Below, in pieces: positions 17,614-28,609 of a stretch of 64,000 nt of DNA. This DNA comes from CAWAHD01 sp963781785 (GTDB lineage Bacteria; Planctomycetota; Planctomycetia; Isosphaerales; Isosphaeraceae). The stretch lies in assembly GCA_963781785.1 (NCBI GenBank), contig CAWAHD010000002.1, positions 806,001 to 870,000 of the forward strand. Direction: 5' to 3'. Each line of letters opens with the position of its first letter. The stretch's first letter is position 1. The position numbers and the translations under genes are program-made. The notes below the pieces were generated by a model. The model was not told the origin of the DNA. It did no database searches and was given only the letters and a program-made list of their open reading frames with translations.

Positions 17614-19226
17614 ATGAAGGTTGGGGCGCGCGACCTGTTGTTTCTCGGCGTGGTCCTGGGCAGCACCGGCACGATCGGGGCCGGGTTATGGCATCGGCCG
17701 ACAGCACCGGCTGCGCAACCCGTTTCGCCCAAGACTCTTGAGCCCGATTTGAAACCCATCGTCGCGCAGGTTGACGCCACATTCCGCACGATCTGGGCCG
17801 AACGGAAAATGGTCCCGGCCGATCAGGCCGACGACCTGGTGAAAATGCGCCGGCTGTCGCTGGCACTGTGCGGCAGCGTGCCATCGCTGGAAGAGATCCG
17901 CCGATTCGAGGCAAGGCCCAAGGAACACCGGCTCCAGGAATGGCTGGAAGGTCTGTTTCACGACCGCCGGTGTACCGATTATCTGGCCGAAAGGCTTGCC
18001 CGGACTTACGTTGGAACCGAGGACGGGCCGTTTATCGTGTTTCGCCGCCGGCGGTTCATCGCCTGGTTGAGCGACATGCTTCTGGAGAATCGCCGCTACG
18101 ATGAGCTGGTCCGGGACCTGATCGCCGACTCGGGGCTGTGGACGGACCATCCCGCGACGAACTTCGTCTCGGTGACACACGACCCCGAGTTTGGCAAACC
18201 GACGCCGGAGCGGCTGGCCGGCCGGGTGGCCCGGGCATTCCTGGGCGTGCGCATCGACTGCGCCCAGTGCCACGATCACCCGTTTCAGCACTGGAAGCAA
18301 AACGATTTCCGCGGCCTGGCATCATTCTTCGGCGGGGTTCAATCCAGCCTGCGGGGCATTCGCGACGGGGCCGAAAACGAATACCATCCCCCGGACAAGA
18401 AGACCAGGGCACCCGTCACGGTCGAACCCTGCGTGCCATTCCGGGCAGAGCTCAAGCCGGGCTCGGGCAGCCCGCGGGAGCAGCTCGCGGCGTGGATCAC
18501 CAACCCCAAGAACGACAACTTCTCGCAGGCCACCGTCAACCGGGTCTGGGCGCTTCTTCTGGGCCGGCCGCTGGCCGAGCCGGTCGACGACCTGCCCGCC
18601 GCCCTTGAGCTTCACCCGCGCTCGTCCAGCTCGCCGCCGATTTTGCGGCACACGGCTTCGACCTGCGCCGGCTTATCCGCGTCGTCGCAGCCACCGAAAT
18701 CTTCCAGCAGGACAGCGAGTTCGCCGGAACCCCGGCCGACGGTCAAGAAGACGCGTGGGCCCTCTTTCCGATGACGCGCCTCCGGCCCGAACAGGTCGCC
18801 GGGGCACTGTTTCAAGCGGGATCGGTCACGACCCTGGGCTCGCAGTCGCACTGGTTCATCCGGATGGTCACCTACACGGGCCGCAACGACTTCGTCAAGC
18901 GTTACGGCGACTCCGGCGAAGATGAATTCGACTCGCGGGCCGGCACGATCCCCCAGCGCCTGCTGCTCATGAACGGTGAAATCGTCCGCGACAAGATCAA
19001 GGATGGATTCTTCACGGCGGCCAGCCGCATCGCCGACCTGGCGCCCGATGACAAGAGCGCCGTCGAGGCCGCTTTTCTCGGCGTCCTGACCCGCCGGCCG
19101 ACGCCCGATGAGGCGACGCATTTCATCGCGCGACTGGCCGGAGCCAAAGGCAAAGAACGCAAGGAGCGGTTGACCGACCTCTACTGGGCGCTCCTGAATA
19201 CGACGGAATTCTCCTGGAACCACTGA
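17614..19226 (+). CDS. DUF1549/DUF1553 planctomycete cytochrome-associated protein, one frameshift
   Basis: An exported protein with N-terminal anchor ARDLLFLGVVLGSTGTIGAGL. The DUF1549 half has the RLSLALCGSVPSLEEIRRF start, the DYLAERLARTYVGTED segment, and the haem-type motif CAQCHDHPFQHW. DUF1553 follows: REQLAAWITNPKNDNFSQATVNRVWALLLGRP in two pieces, then, after a shift near 18615 (ALELHP to ALVQLAADFAAHGFDLRRLI), a normal C-terminus ending NTTEFSWNH. The shift lies at a CCC run. GGAGG six bases before ATG 17614 decides the start over 17578. The next gene, 20 nt downstream, is a DUF1501 protein; this pair is a recurrent planctomycete operon of unknown biochemical role, probably periplasmic. 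Confidence 0.85.
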
Positions 19227-19246
19227 CCTGACTGAGGTCTCTGGCC

Positions 19247-20506
19247 ATGCCGCTTCCTGGTGGAATGATGTTCGACCGCCGCGGCTTCTTGAAGCTCGCG
19301 GGGCTCTCGTGGCTGACCCCCGTCGGCGAGCTGCTCGCAGACCAGGCAGAGACAACCCGCAAGCCGGCCCAGTCGATCATCCTGTTGTGGCTGGGCGGAG
19401 GTCCCAGCCAGCTCGAGACCTTTGACCCGCACGCCGGCACCCGAATCGCCGCAGGTACCAAATCCATCGCGACGGCAGTGAAAGGGATCGAGCTGGCCCA
19501 GGGGTTCGATCAGCTTGCCGAACAGATGGGCTCGATCAGCCTCATCCGGTCGATGGTCAGCAAGGAGGGGGACCACGAGCGCGGGACTTACATGATGAAG
19601 CGGGGCTATCGGCCGGATCCGACGGTCGAGCATCCGGCGATCGGCGCCGTCTGCTGCCACGAGCTGCCCGTGGGTAAAACGGAGATCCCCCGGCATATCT
19701 CGATCCTGACCGGTCAATGGCCCAGCCGGGGCGGATTCCTGGGGGCGGAGTACGACGCGTTCCAGGCAGGCGACCCGAAGGGAGGCTTGCCCGACGTGAC
19801 CTCGGGCGTGCCGGGCGCCCGCGACGCGGCGCGGATCCGCGATCTCGAGGTCCTGGAGCGGTCCTTCGCCCGCGGCCGCCGCGGCCGTGCCCAGGCCACG
19901 TTGCACCGCGAGACGCTGGCCCGCGCACGCGTGATGATGAGCTCCGAGCAGCTCAAGGCGTTCGACGTATTGCAGGAGCCCGCGAGCCTGCGCACTGAAT
20001 ACGGCGACACGGCCTTCGGCCGCGGGTGCCTGGCCGCCCGCCGGCTGATCGAGGTGGGAGTCCGCTGCGTTGAGGTCAACCTCGATGGTTGGGATTCCCA
20101 CGTCAGCAATCACCAGCTTCAAGGTGCCAAGGTCAAGGAGCTGGATCCCGCCTTCGCCGCTCTGGTGCGCGACCTGTCGAATCGGAAACTGCTCGACCGG
20201 ACGGTCGTCCTCTGCTGCGGCGAGTTTGGCCGGACGCCCAAGATGAACCTCACCGCCGGCAGAGATCACTGGCCGACCGGGTTCAGCCTGGCCCTGGCAG
20301 GCGGCGGGATCCGGGGCGGTCTGGCAATCGGCCAGACCGATCCCGAGGGAGTCAAAGACCCCGTCCGGCCGACGAGCGTCGAAGACGTCCACGCGACGAT
20401 ATTCAAAGCCCTTGGCCTCGATCCGGCGAAGGAAAACATCGCACCCGCGACCGGCCGGCCGCTCAAGCTCAGCCCGGGGCGGCCGATTCGCGAACTGCTC
20501 TTCTGA
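19247..20506 (+). CDS. TAT-exported DUF1501 protein
   Basis: A 419-residue alkaline-phosphatase-fold relative (sulfatase-like DUF1501). A twin-arginine leader DRRGFLKLAGLSWLTPVG at the N-terminus indicates folded export. Family marks: IILLWLGGGPSQLETFDPHA, SLIRSMVSKEGDHERGTY, GQWPSRGGFLGAEYDAF, NLDGWDSH, VVLCCGEFGRTPKMN and GRDHWPTGFSLALAGGGI, with the Asp/His residues expected of a metal-dependent active site. It lies 20 nt after the DUF1549/DUF1553 gene, forming the usual pair. Substrate and reaction are unknown. ATG 19265 (MMFDRRGF) is a possible alternative start. Confidence 0.88.
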   Translation: MPLPGGMMFDRRGFLKLAGLSWLTPVGELLADQAETTRKPAQSIILLWLGGGPSQLETFDPHAGTRIAAGTKSIATAVKGIELAQGFDQLAEQMGSISLIRSMVSKEGDHERGTYMMKRGYRPDPTVEHPAIGAVCCHELPVGKTEIPRHISILTGQWPSRGGFLGAEYDAFQAGDPKGGLPDVTSGVPGARDAARIRDLEVLERSFARGRRGRAQATLHRETLARARVMMSSEQLKAFDVLQEPASLRTEYGDTAFGRGCLAARRLIEVGVRCVEVNLDGWDSHVSNHQLQGAKVKELDPAFAALVRDLSNRKLLDRTVVLCCGEFGRTPKMNLTAGRDHWPTGFSLALAGGGIRGGLAIGQTDPEGVKDPVRPTSVEDVHATIFKALGLDPAKENIAPATGRPLKLSPGRPIRELLF

Positions 20507-20603
20507 GCGTGGGCAGGGCAGGGCAGCAATTCATCGAGGAAAATCGCGAGACGGGAATCGTCGGGAGTGGGTGGCATCAGACGAGCTGCTCGACTCGGCG
20601 GCA

Positions 20604-22581
20604 TCACGGATTGGATGGCCGCCGCTTGCTTTTGGCACCGCTTTTCTTGGGGACGGAGACCGGGCCCACCCGAGCGCGGAGTGAATTCATGGCGTTCCGG
20701 GCCGCCATCTTGACGAGTTCGTCGCGGTCGGCGGGCAGCGACAGCATGGTCTCGAGCGCGGCCTTGCCGCCGATCTCTCCGAGCAGGTCGCACGCCTGTC
20801 TCCTCAGGTCAGGGTCGGGGTCGCGGAGGAGCTCGATCAAGGCCGGCTCGGCGGCAGAGCCCAGTTTCTTGAGCGCGGGCTCGGCGGCGATTCCATCGTT
20901 CTTGAGATGTCTGGCGAGCGGTTCGGCGGCCCTCGCGTCGCCGAGCTTGCCGAGGATCTCCGCAACAGCCCAGCGCACTCCGTGGCGCTCGTCATCCAGT
21001 TTCTTGATCAAGGCGGGTACCGTTGCCTTGGTCTGCCAGTTCGCCATCGCTTTCATCACATCTTCGACGAAGAAGCCATCCTGGTCATCGAGCAAAGGCA
21101 GGAGTTGCTTGGTGACCTCTTCCGAGCGGGCGTCGTCAGGAGTCAGACGGCGCAGCCGACCGACGGCGTCCTTGCGCTTCTCCGGATTGGAGGAGCGCAG
21201 ACCGAACAAGGCCGCGGTCACCTTGTCCGCTCCAGCGGGGGGTTTGGGATCGTTGGCGTCGTCTTGGGAACCAGGCCCGAGAATCTCGGCGCGGAGTGCC
21301 TCTTCCTGTTTCTTCAGGGTGTCCCGCGCGGCCGAGGCATCCTCCGGCGAGACAGGGTCCGCCACCACGAAGATCATACGGCCTTTCACGACCGCCTTGC
21401 CGAACGTGATCCTGTCGGAGAACTCGCGCACGTCGTCCACGGGCCAGACGCGATACGAGGCTGTCTTGAAATCCGACCCATGGGCCCACTGCATGCCGAC
21501 GGCTCCCTCCAGGAGCGCGCAGCTTCTGACGGCACACGATCTCGGCGTCTTCATTGTCGATCTTCACGTAAACCTCGGCATACGGATCCGGTCCGGTTCT
21601 GGGCTTGAATCTCTCGGCCATCTGGAGCGACTGCTCGAGCGGGAGCGAGAGCCGCGTCACGAGCCCAAGGAGCTGAGTTCCGGCAATCCCTAAACCCGGC
21701 ACTCCTGCGATTCGAAGCGCCTCCTTGCGGGACCGCTCCACTTCCCTGCGAATCTCACCGGCCATCCGCCGCATGAGCTCGCCTTCTTCGGCTGCGCTCA
21801 ACCGAAACGGCGGTGTAGCCTGGCGCAGATCGTTATCCGCCTGCGCTCCGACATTCTTGAGCTGCCCAGCGGCGGCTTGCATCGAGGAGACGTCGTGAAC
21901 CGAGGCCAGGATGTCGTTCATCCTGCCGATAAACGAAGTGAGAATCCGCTGCTGCCGCTCGTGAGCGGATAGATCGCGTAAGGGCGGCGGGGCGAGCAAG
22001 GGCGGCGGCAACGCGCCAAGCGACGGGTAGTTTGCGGGATCGTTCGAGTCGCTCACCGCAGCGCGCACGGCGTTCACGATTCTCTCCATCAAGCCGGGAG
22101 CCGGAGCCTCGCTTGCCTTGCCCTCGTTCAGTGCCCTTTCAGCCCCCGCGCACGGCCGCGATCTCATGACCAGCAGGCCGACGACCAGCCCCACGATCGC
22201 CAGTCCCGCCGCGCCCAACCCCAGCAAAAGGCCCAACGGCGGACTCTTGCCAGCCGCTTTCGGCCGCTCCCGGCGCATGAGGGGAGGGGTTGACGGATCG
22301 GCCAAGGCCCCCTCGCCCAGCCAGTCCTTGGCTCCCGCCGCACCCGGCGTTTCGATCGCATCCGCCCGAGAGCGCACCCGCGGGGGACTCGGAGCTGGGC
22401 CCGCATCGCTGGCACCCTGGTCTCGGGGCGTCTCTGGGCCCGGACTTGCGCCCCCTCCGGGTGAACCTCCCCGCACGCGAATGGCCTGATTACAGCTCGC
22501 GCACAGGAGTTTCTTGCCCGCGAACGAGTCCTCGACAGTCTGTTGCGTTCCGCATTGGGGGCATTTGAACTTGATGCTCAT
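20604..22581 (-). CDS. Zinc-ribbon, membrane-anchored HEAT-repeat protein, one frameshift
   Basis: The N-terminus MSIKFKCPQCGTQQTVEDSF with a second CASC pair forms a zinc ribbon. A Pro/Ser-rich linker and one membrane segment follow (LGLLLGLGAAGLAIVGLVVG, about residues 118-137), then a long helical region. Downstream of a shift near 21530 (EIVCRQ to SCALLEGAVGMQ) is a HEAT/PBS-type repeat array: KRKDAVGRLRRLTPDDA, VPALIKKLDDERHGVRWAVA, AAEPLARHLKN, PALIELLRDPDPDLRRQACD. It ends in a basic tail. Zinc-ribbon plus membrane plus C-terminal domain is a common planctomycete architecture; the function is probably scaffolding. About 658 residues when repaired. Confidence 0.78.
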
Positions 22582-22810
22582 GACGACTTCCCCGTGAATG
22601 GGGGAATTGTTGTCGATGTCACTTTAGCGTCCGGCGCAGCGGTCTTCCGAAACGTTCGACCCAGCGGCCTGCCAGAATACTCCACGAGCTTGGCCAGCAT
22701 CAATGAGCGAGATGCAAACAAATCGCCCCATCCCCTTGTGTCGCCGTCGGACATAGAATAGAAGCTTTGTCTTCCCCGCTGTCTTCCGCCTCGGATCGGA
22801 ACCTTCGTCG

Positions 22811-25800
22811 ATGTCGGCCGTACCAGGTACCGGAACAAGTGCAAGCACTGATGCGGTACCCGCCTCCGCGGCAGGGGATGGCCGCCTCGGTGTATCCCCT
22901 GCGCTCGCCGACACCCGCGGGCTCGATCCGTCGAAACTGGAACAGCGCACCATCGAGATCGGCCGCGAGCTGTTCGACCGGATCGGCCGCGGGCCCAAGC
23001 TTTGGCAGCGCGCCTGGTGGGAAAATCACTTCATGGCCGGGACGCTTGACGACCCGCTCTTGCGCGTCCAGCTCTTCCGGTTCATCGACGCCTTGCCGGC
23101 ACTGAAAGGGTCGGAGTCGGTCCGCCGCCACCTGGCGGAATACCTCGACGAAGCCGGCGATCGAGTCCCCTGGTGGCTGAGCTGGGGGCTTCGGCTGGCA
23201 CCCCCAGGCTCGGCCCGGGCAGGGTGGCTGGCGGAAATCGCGCGGGCATCGGCCGGCTTCATGGCCACCAAGTTCATCGCCGGCGCGACCCCCAGCGAGG
23301 CCATCAAGTCGGTACTGGCCTTGAGACGGCGCAAGCTTGCATTCACCGCCGATCTGCTCGGCGAGGCTGTGATCAGTGAGGCCGAGGCCGACCTTTACCA
23401 AGAGACGTGCCTGGAACTGATCAAGGGCCTCGACGGACCCCTGCGGGCAGCCCCGGAAATCCCACTGATCGATCGTGACCTGGCCGGGCCGATTCCGCGG
23501 ACGAACCTGTCGCTCAAACTTTCGAGCCTGACTGCGCACTTCGAGCCGATCCACGCCGAGCAATCGATCGAGCACGTTCTGGAGCGGCTGCGGCCGATCC
23601 TCCGCCTGGCCCGAGACCGCGGCGCTTATATTCATGTCGACATGGAACAATACACGATCCGCGCGCTCAGCTACGAGCTGTTTTGCCGCATGCTCGAGGA
23701 GCCCGAGTTCCGCGATTGGGCAGACGTGGGCATCGTGGTGCAGGCTTATCACGGCGAGGCCCTGGACGAGCTCAAGATGCTCGCAGACTGGGTGAGCCGT
23801 CGCGGAACCCCGATCACCATCCGGCTGGTCAAGGGAGCGTACTGGGACTATGAAGTCGCGACCGCCCGGCGCCTGGGCTGGCCTGAGCCGGTCTACCTTC
23901 AAAAATGGCAAAGCGACGCGTCGTTCGAGCGGTGCAGCCGGTTTCTGCTCGAGAATCACCGGCGCCTGCGGCCGGCCTTCGGCAGCCACAATGTGCGCAG
24001 CCTCGCCCATGCGATCGCGACCGCCGAAGCGATCGGCGTCTCTCGCGATGGCTACGAGATCCAGACGCTCTATGGCATGGGCGACTTGATCCAGCGCGCC
24101 TGGTCGCGCGCGGTCATCGGGTGCGGGTTTATACACCCTATGGCGCCATTTTGCCGGGCATGGCCTACCTGGTGCGCCGACTGCTGGAGAATACCTCGAA
24201 CGATTCGTTCTTGAAGGCGAGCTTCGCCGAGAATGCACAATTCGACAACCTGCTCAAAAACCCCGAGGAGGTGGGTGCCATGCTGAACACCACGCGACGC
24301 CCCAGGCCCGACTCCCCGGCGGCCGGCCTTATAGCAGAGCTTGCTCCGTTTCGCAACGAGCCGCCCATCGACTTTGCGCGTGCCGCCAACCGCGAGGCGA
24401 TGCGGCAAGCGCTTGAAACCGTCCGCGGGGAACTCAAGCGGGATTATCCGCTCTGGATCGGAGGGGCTGCCGCCGGCACCGACCTGCCCCGGCTGGATTC
24501 GCTCGATCCCAGCCGGAGCTCGCAGGTGGTGGGCCGAGTCGCGCTGGCCGGGGCACTGGAGGCCGGCCAGGCCGTGGCCGCAGCCCGGACGGCTTTCCCG
24601 GCGTGGTCGGAGACCGCCCCGCGCGACCAAGCCCAGGTCCTGATTGAAGGCGCCGCGATCATGCGGAAACGGCGCCTCGAGCTGGCCGCATGGGAGGTAT
24701 TCGAATGCGGCAAGCCCTGGGCTGAAGCCGATGCCGATATTGCCGAGGCCATCGATTTTTGCGAGTTCTACGCTCGCGAGATGATCAGGCTGGCGGAGCC
24801 CAGGCGCCGCGATGCCTCGGGCGAGACCAACCTCAGCGAGCACCTGAGCCGGGGCGTGGCGGTGGTGATTCCCCCCTGGAACTTCCCGCTGGCGATCCCC
24901 ACGGGGATGACGGTGGCGGCGCTTGTTGCCGGCAACACGGTGGTCCTGAAACCGGCCGAGCAATCGCCGGTGATCGCCTGGCATCTCGTGCAGATCCTCC
25001 ACGAGGCCGGGCTGCCGCCGGGGGCCCTCAACTACCTGCCTGGCCGCGGCGAGGAAGCCGGCCAGGCTCTGGTCAATGATCCCAAAGTCGACCTGGTCGC
25101 GTTCACGGGCTCGCGCACCGTCGGGCTTTTGATCAACCGCCAGGCCGCGGAAGTGCAACCGGGGCAGGACCACTTGAAGCGGGTCATCGCCGAAATGGGG
25201 GGAAAGAATGCGATCCTGGTCGACGAGGATGCCGACCTGGATGAGGCCGTCGTCAGTGTCATTCAGAGTGCGTTCGGCTACGCGGGCCAGAAGTGCTCCG
25301 CGTGCTCGCGCGCGATCGTGGTCGGCGAGATCCACGACGTGTTCCTGGCGCGGTTGATCGAGGCAGCAAGGTCTGCGCGGCTCGGGCCGGCCGACGATCC
25401 GCAAACTCTGGTCGGCCCCGTGATCGACGACGAGGCCCGGCGGCGAATCCGCGAATACCAGGACATCGCGCGGGCCGAGGGCCGCGTCGTCTTCGAGGCC
25501 GATCCCGGTCCGCTTACCGACCAGGGCTATTATGTCGGGCCGATGATCGTCGCCGATATCAAGCCCGACGCCCGCGTCGCCCAGGAGGAGATCTTCGGCC
25601 CGGTGCTGGCCGTGCTCAGGGCGACCGATCTCGATCACGCCCTGCGGATCGCCGATTGCACGCCCTACGCCTTGACCGGCGGGCTCTTCTCGCGAGCCCC
25701 GCCAATATCGAGAAGGTCAAGCGCCGGTTCCGGGTGGGCAACCTCTACATCAATCGAGGGATCACCGGCGCCCTGGTCGACCGGCAGCCGTTCGGCGGCT

Positions 25801-25937
25801 TCAAGCTCTCCGGCATTGGCACCAAGGCCGGCGGGCCGGATTACCTGCTCGAATTCCTGCTCACCCGGTGCGTCACCGAGAACACCATGCGCCGAGGGTT
25901 TGCTCCGGAGGAGGTCGAAGGGCCAAGCCCTTCGTAA
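22811..25937 (+). CDS. putA: Bifunctional proline dehydrogenase / P5C dehydrogenase (PutA-type), two frameshifts
   Basis: Oxidises proline to pyrroline-5-carboxylate with FAD, then glutamate semialdehyde to glutamate with NAD. The PRODH barrel spans about residues 60-450: NLSLKLSSLTAHFEP, YIHVDMEQYTIRALSYELF, ITIRLVKGAYWDYE, FGSHNVRSLAHAIA. The aldehyde dehydrogenase half follows: VIPPWNFPLAIPTGMT, AGNTVVLKPAEQSPV, VAFTGSRTVG, RVIAEMGGKNAILVDEDAD (Glu base) and GYAGQKCSACSR (catalytic Cys near residue 828), and FGPVLAVLRA. Shifts lie near 24112 (a CC run; IQRA to LVARGHRVRVYTPYG) and near 25697 (LFSR to SPANIEKVKRRF). No N-terminal DNA-binding domain is present, so it is not a self-repressing PutA. 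The hydroxyproline cluster at 41.5 kb makes a related product. Confidence 0.88.
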
Positions 25938-26000
25938 GGATGAAGGATCGAAAGCGTGTGACGGCGTTGTGGCTGGTGGTGCCACGACCACCCCCCCCTA

Positions 26001-26021
26001 CCCCCCCTTCGCAAGGGGGGG
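26001..26021. repeat. C7/G7 hairpin with TTCGCAA loop
   Basis: CCCCCCCTT, CGC, AAGGGGGGG forms a perfect 9-bp stem, preceded by another run of C. A near copy lies at 63296-63316, and a partial one (GCCCCTTCGCAACTGGG) at 26093. It sits between putA and the next gene. On the plus strand it is followed by an A run, so it is not a normal intrinsic terminator. Confidence 0.7.
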
Positions 26022-26118
26022 AAAAAGACGGCGCAAAAAACCCGAGGGAACGCGTCACATGCGAGGATCCAAGTTTTCAACACCCACCCCTGACCGCCCC
26101 TTCGCAACTGGGAGAGGG

Positions 26119-28206
26119 ATGGAACGATCGAATATCTGGCAGGTCATGCTTGTCGGGCTCACTTGTTTCTTGCCAATCGGCCGGGTGAGGGCGCAGGCAC
26201 AAGAGCGTTCGCCGTCACTGGCAGCCGGGCGGACAGTCTGGCCGGGCGCGGAGTGGCCAATCGCAACCCCGGCGAGCCAGGGGCTCTCCGGGGCGGCACT
26301 CGAAGCGGCAGCGGCCTATGCAGCGAAATACGGCGGCGGCAGTGGCTGTATTATCCGGCACGGCTACCTCGTCAAGGAGTGGGGCGATCCCAAGAAGCTG
26401 GCCGACATCAAATCCGCGACCAAGGGAGTCGCGGGGGCGACTCTCCTCGGGCTGGCCGTCCAGGCGGGGCTGGTGAAGCTCGACGACGCGGCGGTGAAGC
26501 ATTATCCGACGATCGGCACCAACCGCTCCACCGACAACCCCCGCGATTGGCTCGCCGAGATCACGATCCGCCACCTGGCCACCATGACCGCCGGCTTCGA
26601 CGACGGCCGGCCACCCAAGCTGATCTACCGGCCCGGCAAGGGCGGCTTCTATTCGAACGACGGCGCGAACATGCTGGCTGAGCTGTTGACCCTGCGATTC
26701 GGCGAAGACCTGGCAGCGGTGCTCCAACGCGAGGTCATGGACCCCATCGGCGTGCCGCCCTCGGAGTGGAAATGGCGCGAGAATGCGTACCGGGCCAGAA
26801 CGATCCATGGCCTCTTGAGCCGCGAGTTTGCCTCTGGCATCACGATCACCCACCGCGCCCTCGCCCGGATCGGATATCTCTACTTGCGCGGAGGAAACTG
26901 GAACGGCCGGCGCATCCTGTCGCAGGACTTCATCCGGACTGCGACGCGGCCCACCGACCTCCCCAGCTTTGTGCCGTATTACGCGTTCTTCTGGGGCAGC
27001 AATGGCCGCGACACGTTCCGCGACATGCCGGTCGCCTGCTACTGGGCGCTTGGGCTGGGCGATAGCTTTGTCGTGGTCTGCCCCAGCCTGGATGTTGTCG
27101 CCGTGCGGCTGGGAGTCGGGTCCCTGAAATCTCAGCTTCCCGGAGGCGACAAGCCCGAGGAATGGGGCCAGCGCGTCGAGGGCTTCTTCCGGCTGATCGT
27201 GGCGGCGGCGGGGAACACTCAGGGCGGCGCGACGAAGCGCGCTCCCTATCCGCCCAGTGCGGTGATCAAGGCCATGAAGTGGGCCCCGGCTGCGAGCATC
27301 GTCCGCAAGGCAAAGGGCGGCGACAACTGGCCGCTCACGTGGGCCGACGACGGCCATCTTTACACCGCCTACGGCGACGGCAACGGTTTCGAGCCGCGCA
27401 TTGCCGACAAGCTGAGCCTCGGCTTCGCGCGGGTCGAGGGAGGCCCGGCTGACTGGATCGGCGTCAACATCCGCTCGGCGACCGGCGAGCGGCGGGGGGA
27501 CGGCAAGACCGGGGCGAAGGCCAGCGGGATGCTCATGGTTGACGGCGTGCTTTACCTGTGGGCGCGCAACGCCGGCAACGCGCGATTGGCCCTGTCGCAT
27601 GATCATGCCAGAACGTGGCGATGGAGCGACTGGACGTTCACGACAAGCTTCGGCTGCCCCACGTTCCTTAACTTCGGCAGAGAGTACTTGGGCGCCCGGG
27701 ACGAATTTGTCTACGTCTATTCGCACGACTGCGGCGATGCGTATTTACCCGCCGACCGGATGGTCCTTGCCCGGGTGCCGAAGGACCGGATCCGAGAGCG
27801 AGGGGCTTACGAATTCTTCGAAGCAACGGGTGCTACGAACCAGCCGGTGTGGACCGCTGACATTGGTCGCCGCGGCGCCGTTTTCCGGCACGAGGGCGGG
27901 TGCTACCGGTCCGGAATCAGTTACGACGCGGGCTTGAAGCGGTATCTCTGGTGCCAGGTCCTGCCCGGCGATGATCCCCGGTTTCGCGGTGGGTTCGGGA
28001 TCTACGACGCCCCCGAGCCGTGGGGACCATGGACCACTGCCTATTTCACCGAAGCCTGGGACGTCGGCCCGGGTGAGACGAGTTGTTTCCCCACCAAGTG
28101 GATGAGCGCCGAGGGCAAGACGTTGTACCTCGTCTTTTCCGGGGATGACAGCTTCTCGGTGCGCAGGGTCGTGCTCGAGACTTCGGACGTATTCGAAACT
28201 CAGTGA
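26119..28206 (+). CDS. Serine beta-lactamase-like / DUF4185 fusion, exported
   Basis: A 695-residue exported protein with leader NIWQVMLVGLTCFLPIGRVRA. The N-terminal half is a class C beta-lactamase/serine hydrolase fold: the S99-A-T-K102 nucleophile motif, Y178SN, and ITIRHLATMTAGFDDG. The C-terminal half (about residues 380-695) resembles DUF4185: NWPLTWADDGHLYTAYGDGN, GMLMVDGVLYLWARN, YLWCQVLPGDDPRFRGGFGI and YLVFSGDDSFSVRRV. DUF4185 is a predicted beta-propeller-like carbohydrate-associated domain. GGAGAGG lies just before ATG 26119. The open frame runs back into putA, but the 181-nt spacer with a GC hairpin shows they are separate genes. Cell-envelope hydrolysis is a reasonable guess. 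Confidence 0.8.
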   Translation: MERSNIWQVMLVGLTCFLPIGRVRAQAQERSPSLAAGRTVWPGAEWPIATPASQGLSGAALEAAAAYAAKYGGGSGCIIRHGYLVKEWGDPKKLADIKSATKGVAGATLLGLAVQAGLVKLDDAAVKHYPTIGTNRSTDNPRDWLAEITIRHLATMTAGFDDGRPPKLIYRPGKGGFYSNDGANMLAELLTLRFGEDLAAVLQREVMDPIGVPPSEWKWRENAYRARTIHGLLSREFASGITITHRALARIGYLYLRGGNWNGRRILSQDFIRTATRPTDLPSFVPYYAFFWGSNGRDTFRDMPVACYWALGLGDSFVVVCPSLDVVAVRLGVGSLKSQLPGGDKPEEWGQRVEGFFRLIVAAAGNTQGGATKRAPYPPSAVIKAMKWAPAASIVRKAKGGDNWPLTWADDGHLYTAYGDGNGFEPRIADKLSLGFARVEGGPADWIGVNIRSATGERRGDGKTGAKASGMLMVDGVLYLWARNAGNARLALSHDHARTWRWSDWTFTTSFGCPTFLNFGREYLGARDEFVYVYSHDCGDAYLPADRMVLARVPKDRIRERGAYEFFEATGATNQPVWTADIGRRGAVFRHEGGCYRSGISYDAGLKRYLWCQVLPGDDPRFRGGFGIYDAPEPWGPWTTAYFTEAWDVGPGETSCFPTKWMSAEGKTLYLVFSGDDSFSVRRVVLETSDVFETQ

Positions 28207-28285
28207 AGTCTGGACGGAGCCTCCAGTCCGGCCAGATTTTGCTCGCCTTGCCTTTTGGAACGAATCTGGCTATTATTTAGCCAGA

Positions 28286-28609
28286 ATGGCATTTGAGATT
28301 ATTCTATTCCGCGAGGTTGCTGAAGACTTGCGTCGTTTGAGCGCATATGAACGAGCCAAAGTGCGCGACGCGATTGAGCTTCACCTGCGACACAGACCGA
28401 CCGAGGTCAGTAAAAGCCGCATCAAGCGCCTTCGGGAATTGAAACACCCGCAGTATCGATTGAGGGTCGGCGACCTGCGTGTCTTCTATGACGTGGAGGG
28501 TGACGAGGTTCAAGTTCTCGCAGTCGTTGCGAAAGCCGACGCGGACGAATGGCTCGAAAATGTGGGGCAAAGCGATGAAGACAGTTCCGCTTTCGGAAGT
28601 GAAAGATGA
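28286..28609 (+). CDS. RelE/ParE-family toxin
   Basis: A 107-residue protein with the RelE fold pattern: FEIILFREVAEDLRRLSAYE at the N-terminus, then HLRHRPTEVSKSRIKRL, the strand YRLRVGDLRVFYDVEGDEVQ and VLAVVAKADADEWL. RelE toxins cut mRNA on the ribosome; ParE relatives inhibit gyrase. The short length and RVGDLRVFY core fit RelE better. It overlaps the downstream antitoxin gene by 35 nt, so the toxin comes first, the reverse of the usual order. The first gene of an accessory-looking stretch. Autoregulation by the antitoxin is expected but no operator was identified. Confidence 0.8.
   Translation: MAFEIILFREVAEDLRRLSAYERAKVRDAIELHLRHRPTEVSKSRIKRLRELKHPQYRLRVGDLRVFYDVEGDEVQVLAVVAKADADEWLENVGQSDEDSSAFGSER

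Noticed and set aside
22700..24238. 512-codon minus-strand frame opposite putA
   Set aside because: Shadow; the plus strand shows the proline dehydrogenase motifs.
23905..28206. 1433-codon frame suggesting an aldehyde dehydrogenase / beta-lactamase fusion
   Set aside because: The first part is out of frame until about 24112, the dehydrogenase leaves this frame near 25697, and a hairpin-containing spacer plus ribosome site separates the second gene at 26119.
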